Origin: Pseudomonadota bacterium
GTDB lineage: Bacteria > Pseudomonadota > Gammaproteobacteria > Burkholderiales > Burkholderiaceae
Assembly: GCA_023441105.1 (NCBI GenBank)
Contig: JAEZQX010000273.1
Coordinates: 1-31,837 of the forward strand
Direction: 5' to 3'
DNA length: 31,837 bases
Each line of letters starts with the position of its first letter. Position 1 is the stretch's first letter. Positions 24,592-31,837 of this stretch are shown in pieces. The position numbers were made by a program, and so were the translations under genes. Under the pieces are notes generated by a model that was given only the letters and a program-made list of their open reading frames with translations, was not told the origin of the DNA and ran no database searches.

Positions 24592-25363
24592 ATGATCGGA
24601 ACGAGGACTCGCTACTCCGTCGCTCAATTCTTGGAGCTTCAGGAGCCCATGTTTTCCATCGTGCTGCTCAGCAAGTACGGCTTGCAATACCTGTCGTTGT
24701 CGCAAGGCCAGTTGCTGTATGGGCTCTTGAACACATTGCCCGGGCTTGACGAACGCCCCCTGATGCTTGTGCTGGCCGAAGTCGTGACCACCAAGGGCGA
24801 CCTGCGAGCAAGAGTGACCCGAAGTACCGATTCGACGAGCGCATGCATGATCTGACGCAATGCCTGCTCCTGGACGGCTACATCGTAGAAGACACGAAGC
24901 TCGTGCAGATCGACCCGTCGATTGCGGATGCGGCCCCACTGGAGGACGACCTGATCGTGGCGCTGCAGAACTCGGGAGCGCCGTGCGCGCAGGAGATCAT
25001 CGCCAAGATCGGCGGTTCGGCCCAGGCCTTTCGCGCAACTCCGCACGACTACAACGCGGCCCTCGTGAATGCCCGTGTCGCGCTGGAAAGCTGGCGGCGG
25101 ACATTGCCGCCGACGTGGCCTCACGCGCGCAAGTTCCCGCGACCTACAACCCGTCGAAATGGGGCGAAGTCCTGGCGTTCCTGCGCACCAGCGGCGAAGT
25201 CACGCCCGAAGAGGAAAAGGGCCTGGCGGGTGTATTCGGGTTTCTGAGCCCGGGCGCCCATCGCCCTGTGGGCATCCCAGAGGATCAGATGACCCGCCTC
25301 GGCCGCTCCTTCGCGCCCGACATGTGCTGGTTCCTACTCAAGAACCATCTTGCGTCCAAGTGA
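24592..25363 (+). pseudogene. Abi-like (HEPN-type) gene with two frameshifts
   Basis: Three consecutive plus-strand frames make one plausible protein of about 257 residues. Part 1 starts at ATG 24592 (MIGTRTRYSVAQFLEL) and runs to about 24810. Part 2 continues one frame over (PKYRFDERMHDLTQCLLLDG ... ARVALE) to about 25085. Part 3 shifts again (LAADIAADVASRAQVP ... LLKNHLASK) to a TGA at 25361-25363. The tail, with FLSPGAHRPVG and RLGRSFAPDMCWFLLKNH, resembles the C-terminal helices of abortive-infection proteins of the HEPN kind; this is recognition by eye only. A strong promoter lies 60 bases upstream. Either the gene has decayed or the two shifts are assembly errors. Confidence 0.6.
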
Positions 25364-25460
25364 CGCTGCGTGTTTGCAACATCGGCGGCGCGATCGACGC
25401 CGCGCCGGTATAGGCTTCCTTGCAAGCTGGCCCGCTTAGCCTCCACCTGCCGACCATCCT

Positions 25461-26168
25461 CTACAGACGGATGCCGCCCGACTTGGGCGTAGCGAACTGG
25501 TCGGGCTCCTTGCCGAACGGAAAGGCGACGACGTACAGGACGCTGACCGGCATGGGTTTTGCGTCTGTCTCCACGCCCCACTTCACCTGCATCTTGCGCT
25601 CGGCATAGCGCAGCGACACGCCGAGCGATTTCAGCGCATCGATCCGCGACTGCAGTTCGTCGTACACCTCGAACTTCGTCGACTCCGAGTACGCGTCGGC
25701 GCAATCGCGGTAGTCGCGAAAGTAGTCCACCAGTTCGGCAAAGGTCTCGTCGGCCTCGCGGCTGAGTTCGAACCCGGGCTCCGACAGATCCATCATGTGG
25801 ATCTCGGCCAGTTTCGCCAACTGCTTTCCGGTCGTGAGCGGCAGCGCGGTCAGCGTGACATGCTCGCGATCAAATTCCTCCTTCTGGGCCTTGAGTTCCT
25901 CTACCGTCGGGATCGTGAACGGCTTGTTCAGTGCATCTACGTCTTCAAACTCGAACGCGCGGGCGAGTGCGCGCCGGGTGTCTAGACTGGCTGCCTGGCC
26001 CTGCTCGACCCGCTGGGGGGTGCGCACGTGGAGGCCAGAAATCTCGGCCAGTTGCTCTTGCGACCATTGGCGCATCTCGCGGAACAGGCGGACGCAGAGG
26101 GCAAGTTCGGGTGCGGTCAGCAGGCGCGCCTGGGGCGCTTGTTCGGTGGTATTCATTTGCAGCTCCAT
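25461..26168 (-). CDS. XRE-family helix-turn-helix protein
   Basis: This 235-residue protein has an XRE/Cro helix-turn-helix at about residues 24-80 (LCVRLFREMRQWSQEQLAEISGLHVRTPQRVEQG, then the DTRRALARAFEF segment). The remainder, about 150 residues rich in Glu, Lys and aromatics, is not recognised and may be an effector or dimerisation part. I chose the ATG at 26168 with GAGGA at 26175-26179; an ATG four codons later (26156) is possible, and a longer form from 26219 has no ribosome site. It is a likely regulator of genes in the island, lying between the Abi-like remnant (convergent) and the PLD-helicase gene on the same strand. Confidence 0.78.
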   Translation of the reverse strand: MELQMNTTEQAPQARLLTAPELALCVRLFREMRQWSQEQLAEISGLHVRTPQRVEQGQAASLDTRRALARAFEFEDVDALNKPFTIPTVEELKAQKEEFDREHVTLTALPLTTGKQLAKLAEIHMMDLSEPGFELSREADETFAELVDYFRDYRDCADAYSESTKFEVYDELQSRIDALKSLGVSLRYAERKMQVKWGVETDAKPMPVSVLYVVAFPFGKEPDQFATPKSGGIRL

Positions 26169-26649
26169 CGTAGTTCCTCGATGCGATGCAGTATGGAAAA
26201 CGGGGATCGAGTTCACCACGACAGCGACCCGACAGCAACCCGCCCGGGCGTGCCGGCATACCGCCGTCGGACTCGCCGGCTACGCTCCGTACTCAGAGAC
26301 TCGATTTCGACGTCCGATCTCGCCGACTGCGGTCATCCGACTGCCAAAGCCGAAGGACGGCATCCAGTCTAAATCGGACACTTGTCACACTTGGCCCCCC
26401 TTAAGTTCAGCCAGCGTGTGCACGCTTGCAGCACTTGCAGCAGCTACCTGTACCGTTGCTACCTAGAGAATGCCCCTCCTGAAACTTGAACTGGGGGAGC
26501 GTGCCGTTGCGCCACGGCCCGGCGATCGCTTTCGCGATGCTACCCATTCAGCGGGTTTGACCCCATTCCCGCCGTACCGAAGGCAGCGCACATCCAGTGG
26601 CCATGACGGCAGGCCGGACATCGAGACCAACAGCCTCTCGTTATGCTCG
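26169..26649. other. Intergenic region upstream of the XRE gene
   Basis: These 480 bases lie between the XRE gene and the 3' end of the PLD-helicase gene. Short frames on both strands show no consistent codon bias. A run of C's occurs near 26393-26400 next to a short CACTTGTCACACTTGG tandem-like element (CACTTG, then CACTTGG after CA). I see no gene, and no complete insertion-sequence end. The promoter of the XRE gene must lie in the part nearest 26180. Confidence 0.35.
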
Positions 26650-29600
26650 CTACACCCCGCGCAACACGCTGAACTCCCGAAACAGCGCCACAGGCAGCGG
26701 TATTTCAAGCCTCCACACGATGCTCATCGGTCGATCGCCTTCGACAGACTCCAGCGTCACGCGTCCGCAAGCGCAGTACGGATCGCCTTTGCGCGGCCGC
26801 ACGAAGAGCTGGAACTGCCACCCGTTCGTCGAGCTCTCCAGATAGCGCCTGCCACCGGGCGTGTCCGGTCCCGCGTTGTTCTGCGTCTGCCAGTGGAAGA
26901 GCTCGGCGTTGATCGCGTAGTCGTGGTACGAGATGCGCTCGTGATAGCCCTCGCTCTTGTCGAGCGTGACGAATAGCAGCTCGGTCTTGCGGTGGATCAG
27001 CGGCAGTACACCCGCCTGGAACGGCGCGCGTCGCGCCGCGTTCAGCCAACCCACGGCCGTAAGCACCTCGCGCGCGCCATAGGCGGCATGCAGGCACAAC
27101 AATGTGTCTTCCAATCCAGGGACGGGCTTTGCACCGAGCGTGGTGCGCGTCTGCAGCAGGTCTGAGAGCTCGACCAGCTCAGCCGCGATCGTCGGGTGTC
27201 GCCGCATGCGCTCGATGAAGGCTTCGGGGCCCTCCGCCTGCTCGTGCCGTCCATCGATCTGGTAGGCCAGCATCTGCACGCCCAGTGCATCCTTCGCATC
27301 GGGCGCAGAGGGGTGGACTTGCCTCGCGCCGACCGCGGCCATCATGTCGAGACGCCACGGGTCGTTCACGTGCAGCAAGTCAGCAAAGCGGCGGCTGAAA
27401 TAGTCCTCTTCGGGCCCGGGCTCCGCGACGATCAGGCCAGCGTCGCGCTTCAGCGCCGTCCAGCCGCTGCGGCCCTGGCCGGTGCCTGCGCGGTAAACGT
27501 CCTCGAGCTCGAGCGCCTGGTCATGCAGGAAGTCGGCCAAGCTCACCGCGGCACGACCGCGCAATGCCGCATACGTCTGCAGCTCTGTCTTCAGGCGTCG
27601 CCAGGTCTGCGTCGTCAATGCACGCAGACCCTGAAGCACCTGCTCTCGCGTCTGGCGTTGCAGGTGGATGTGGCAGCCGGGCGGCAGGCTGCCGAAGCCG
27701 TTCTCCACACCGTCCACAAGTTCACGGCGCGAAAGGCCGGTTAGGCTCGACAGCAGCCGATCGAACCGGAACTCGGTGCGGTGCTGGCCGACGAAATCGA
27801 GCACCAGGCAGCTCTCCTTGCCCGGCGCCAGGCGCAGTCCGCGGCCGATCTGCTGCTGGAATAGGACCGGGCTCTGCGTCGGCCGGAGCAGCAACAGCGT
27901 GTCGACCATCGGCAGGTCGATGCCTTCGTTGTAGAGATCAACCGTCACCAGCGCACATAGCTCGCCGTTGAGCAGGCGCTGCGGCGCCCGACGGCGCTCC
28001 TCGTCGCTCGTCGTACCTACGACGCAGGCGGCCGGCAGCCCGGCGCGGTTCAGCCAATTGGTCATGAACTCGGCATGCGCGATCGATACGCAGAAGACGA
28101 GGGCACGTGAACGAGCTGCATCGGACGCCAGGCGCCGCCATTCATTCACCACTAGCCGGGCGCGGACATCGTTGCCAGTGACGAGATTGTCGACCGCCTC
28201 GCGCTCGCCAGGCCTGTCCCACGGCACCGACGAAAAGTCGGTGGCATCGTCGCAGGCGTAGTACTCGAACGGCGCGAGGAGTTGTAGGTCGAGTGCATGC
28301 CACAGACGCAGCTCGACGGCCGGGCTGCCGTCGGGTCTTGCATCGAAATACGGTGTGATCGGCTGCCCGTCGCTACGCTCCGGCGTGGCCGTCAAGCCTA
28401 GCAAGATGCGTGGACGAACTGCCTTCACGAGGGCATCAAATCGGTCCGCAGCCAGCCGGTGGCATTCATCCATAACGACGGTATGCCAGTGCTCGGCGCC
28501 CACCGTCGCCACCAGGTCGCGGCTGGTCACGCTGTCGATGGTGGCGAAGAGGTGGTCCCAACGTTCTGGTTGGTGGCCGCCGCTCAGCACATCACCGAAC
28601 TCAGGGTCACGCAGCACCTCGCGATAGGTACGCAGGGCCTGACGCAGGATCTCCTCGCGGTGCGCGACAAAGAGAAGGCGGGGGCGCCCGCCTTCGCCGC
28701 GACATGTGTCCCGATAGTCGAATGCCGCCACTACCGTCTTGCCGGTGCCGGTGGCCGCGACCAGCAGGTTGCGGTGCCGACCGTGAGCGCGCTCGGTCAC
28801 CAACTGCTCGAGCATGTCCTGCTGGTAGGTCCTGGGCTGCAGGTCGAAAAAGCTGATCGCGCCGGTGGGCTCACCACCGAAAGACTCGCGGCCGAGTGCA
28901 ACGGCCAGCGCCTCGCGGTGCTCGACGTTGTCCGGGTCGTATCGCTGGAACTCGCTGTCGGCCCAGAGCGTCTCGAAGTGAGCGATCGCCCGGGCAAACA
29001 GCGCCTCTTGGGCACGCTGGGTCAGCTTGACGGTCCACTCCAACCCGCCCGTCAGCGCCGCGCCCGACAAATTGGCACTGCCCACGTAGGCCGAGCCGAA
29101 TCCCGTCTTTCGCTGGAACAGCCAGGCCTTGGCGTGAAGGCGAGTGCGGCGGCCATCGAGCGACACGCGAACCTCGCATCCCGGCAGGCGCGCCAGCTGA
29201 TCGAGCGCGCGCGCCTCGGTGGCGCCGGTGTAGGTGGTGGTGAGGATGCGTAGCCGCGTGGCGCCCCGGCCCTGCGCACCGGTGGCTGTGATCTGCTGCA
29301 ACACGTCTTGCAGCTTGCGGACTCCAGATACCGTGATGAAGCTAACGAGAATGTCGACCTGATCGGCAGAGGCCAACTCGCGGCGGATTTCCTGAAGCAA
29401 TGATGGCGAGCCCTTGCCGGCGGTGAAGAGCCAGGGCACAGCCAATCCAACCTCTGGCGACGCAGGGAACTGCTGGTCGCGCTGGATGGCTCTAAGAACG
29501 CGCATCGGCGACGCCACCAGGTCGACGACTTCGGCAGAGTGAATGTTCCCGTTTGGATCGGTGCTTGGTTTGAGCCGCTGACGCAGCATCACTAGCAGGC

Positions 29601-29817
29601 CATTGACCAGTTCGAGTTGCTGCTCGGCCTTGTCGGCGTCTTCACCCGAGACATCGTCAAGTATGTTCGCTAGCTGGCGGGTGAAGACGTCGGCCAGGAA
29701 CTCGGTGGCATCGCCTTTGAGCGCCAACAAGTCTGCACTGCTGCAGTCAATGGCGGCGAGCGATCTTGCCAGGCCCTCGGTCAGCAACAGGTCATACAGG
29801 CCCTCGGGCAGCGCCAT
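26650..29817 (-). CDS. PLD nuclease - SF2 helicase - DUF3427 protein
   Basis: This is a 1055-residue multidomain protein. Residues about 125-290: a phospholipase D-like nuclease domain with one HKD-type site, H228-x-K230 in RLHAKAW and S247/N249 in VGSANLSG. Residues about 325-760: an SF2 DEAD/DEAH helicase with QPRTYQQD, ATGTGKT (355-361), DECH (450-453), TATPERSDG (476-484) and QIGRGLRLAPG. The C-terminal ~300 residues match DUF3427, usually found behind such helicases. I use the ATG at 29817; an in-frame TTG at 29859 would add 14 residues overlapping the restriction-gene remnant. PLD-helicase-DUF3427 proteins recur in defence islands as single genes or with small partners. It may cut and unwind foreign DNA; its target is unknown. 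Confidence 0.87.
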   Translation of the reverse strand: MALPEGLYDLLLTEGLARSLAAIDCSSADLLALKGDATEFLADVFTRQLANILDDVSGEDADKAEQQLELVNGLLVMLRQRLKPSTDPNGNIHSAEVVDLVASPMRVLRAIQRDQQFPASPEVGLAVPWLFTAGKGSPSLLQEIRRELASADQVDILVSFITVSGVRKLQDVLQQITATGAQGRGATRLRILTTTYTGATEARALDQLARLPGCEVRVSLDGRRTRLHAKAWLFQRKTGFGSAYVGSANLSGAALTGGLEWTVKLTQRAQEALFARAIAHFETLWADSEFQRYDPDNVEHREALAVALGRESFGGEPTGAISFFDLQPRTYQQDMLEQLVTERAHGRHRNLLVAATGTGKTVVAAFDYRDTCRGEGGRPRLLFVAHREEILRQALRTYREVLRDPEFGDVLSGGHQPERWDHLFATIDSVTSRDLVATVGAEHWHTVVMDECHRLAADRFDALVKAVRPRILLGLTATPERSDGQPITPYFDARPDGSPAVELRLWHALDLQLLAPFEYYACDDATDFSSVPWDRPGEREAVDNLVTGNDVRARLVVNEWRRLASDAARSRALVFCVSIAHAEFMTNWLNRAGLPAACVVGTTSDEERRRAPQRLLNGELCALVTVDLYNEGIDLPMVDTLLLLRPTQSPVLFQQQIGRGLRLAPGKESCLVLDFVGQHRTEFRFDRLLSSLTGLSRRELVDGVENGFGSLPPGCHIHLQRQTREQVLQGLRALTTQTWRRLKTELQTYAALRGRAAVSLADFLHDQALELEDVYRAGTGQGRSGWTALKRDAGLIVAEPGPEEDYFSRRFADLLHVNDPWRLDMMAAVGARQVHPSAPDAKDALGVQMLAYQIDGRHEQAEGPEAFIERMRRHPTIAAELVELSDLLQTRTTLGAKPVPGLEDTLLCLHAAYGAREVLTAVGWLNAARRAPFQAGVLPLIHRKTELLFVTLDKSEGYHERISYHDYAINAELFHWQTQNNAGPDTPGGRRYLESSTNGWQFQLFVRPRKGDPYCACGRVTLESVEGDRPMSIVWRLEIPLPVALFREFSVLRGV

Positions 29818-29831
29818 TGTTGGCTTTGGCG

Positions 29832-30185
29832 TCAGACTATGGGCCGCGTGCCGCGGCAAGCCGGATAGCTCCTGCAGCTCCAGAACTCACCGCCGGCATC
29901 CGCCTCTCCCTTGGCGGTACGTTGCACTATGGTCTTGGCAAACAATGGAGAGTTTGCTGGCCGGCCCGTCGTCACATTGGCTCGCACAGAGAAGTCTGCG
30001 GCAGGTCGCGCAGATGAATGAACGGTTCTCGCCTTGGACCGCTCAAGCAGCGCTTGAAGCATTGGCCCGTCGACCAATGCCCCATTCACACCAACCTTGA
30101 AGGCGCGCCACTGTTTGCACTGGACAAGAAACCTCTCGATGTTCTTTCCCAGCCCGTGAGGACTAGGTCCAGTAAGCGGATTCAA
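29832..30185 (-). pseudogene. Remnant of an Mrr-like restriction endonuclease with zinc ribbon
   Basis: A minus-strand frame of about 117 residues keeps parts of an Mrr-type endonuclease. ERFLVQCKQWRAFKVGVN corresponds to the catalytic strand Q-x-K (E/Q-x-K) and the next helix; ALVDGPMLQALL corresponds to the later VxLxDGPxLxxLI segment; the two are joined directly, so the roughly 50 residues normally between them are deleted. The end, IVQRTAKGEADAGGEFWSCRSYPACRGTRPI, is a topoisomerase-type zinc ribbon whose second Cys pair remains while the first pair reads Ser and Phe (NSPLFAK). No intact N terminus exists upstream. It ends 14 bases before the PLD-helicase ATG, so an intact ancestor probably formed an operon with it. 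Confidence 0.7.
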
Positions 30186-30227
30186 TTCAAATGGACAAGG
30201 CTCCCGCCTGGAACCCTGCAGCGAAAC

Positions 30228-31837
<1,610 letters not shown>

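Noticed and set aside
26380..26650. Insertion-sequence remnant upstream of the XRE gene
   Set aside because: Short repeated words occur, but no paired inverted ends, target duplication or transposase fragment could be recognised.

Overview
The window looks like a chromosomal segment of a high-GC Betaproteobacterium, probably Burkholderiales or a relative. The evidence is codon use ending mostly in G or C, a Bug/TctC-type binding protein, TRAP genes, and a GyrB carrying the long insertion in its C-terminal half that is common in Proteobacteria. No rRNA, tRNA, CRISPR array or complete insertion sequence was seen.

Left part (1-11 kb): two catabolic loci. Positions 143-6948 hold a tightly packed plus-strand operon: alpha/beta hydrolase, two paralogous small cupins, TRAP binding protein DctP, a YdfG-like short-chain dehydrogenase, TRAP membrane subunits DctQ and DctM, and a zinc-free MDR oxidoreductase of the enoyl-reductase type. 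Genes overlap or abut (GTGA and TGATG junctions). It reads as uptake of an unidentified organic acid followed by hydrolysis and redox steps. Positions 7259-10809 hold a LysR regulator divergent from an ATZ/TRZ-type amidohydrolase and a TctC periplasmic binding protein, with a palindromic operator candidate between them. A lipoprotein of unknown function follows.

Middle and right part (12-30.2 kb): an accessory island dominated by defence-type genes. In order: a secreted histidine phosphatase translationally coupled to a methyltransferase-HNH nuclease fusion (minus); a degenerate stretch with an IS-end-like repeat cluster; a MazG-like pyrophosphohydrolase followed by a PD-(D/E)XK nuclease - DUF2075 helicase - S24 peptidase fusion (plus); a Hachiman system (HamA DUF1837 nuclease and HamB helicase, minus) directly behind a type IV toxin-antitoxin-like pair (AbiEi-like regulator and nucleotidyltransferase); a frameshifted Abi-like gene expressed divergently from that pair; an XRE regulator; a phospholipase D - SF2 helicase - DUF3427 protein; and the eroded remains of an Mrr-like restriction endonuclease. 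The island stops at the 3' end of gyrB (5' end outside the window), so it sits close to what is usually the dnaA-dnaN-gyrB origin region.

The most interesting candidate is the two-gene MazG / nuclease-helicase-S24 module at 15281-18086. The fusion keeps a LexA/UmuD-like Ser and Lys and an Ala-Gly cleavage site at about the right distance, which suggests a self-cleaving defence effector that could respond to DNA damage. This is inference from motifs, not a demonstrated function.
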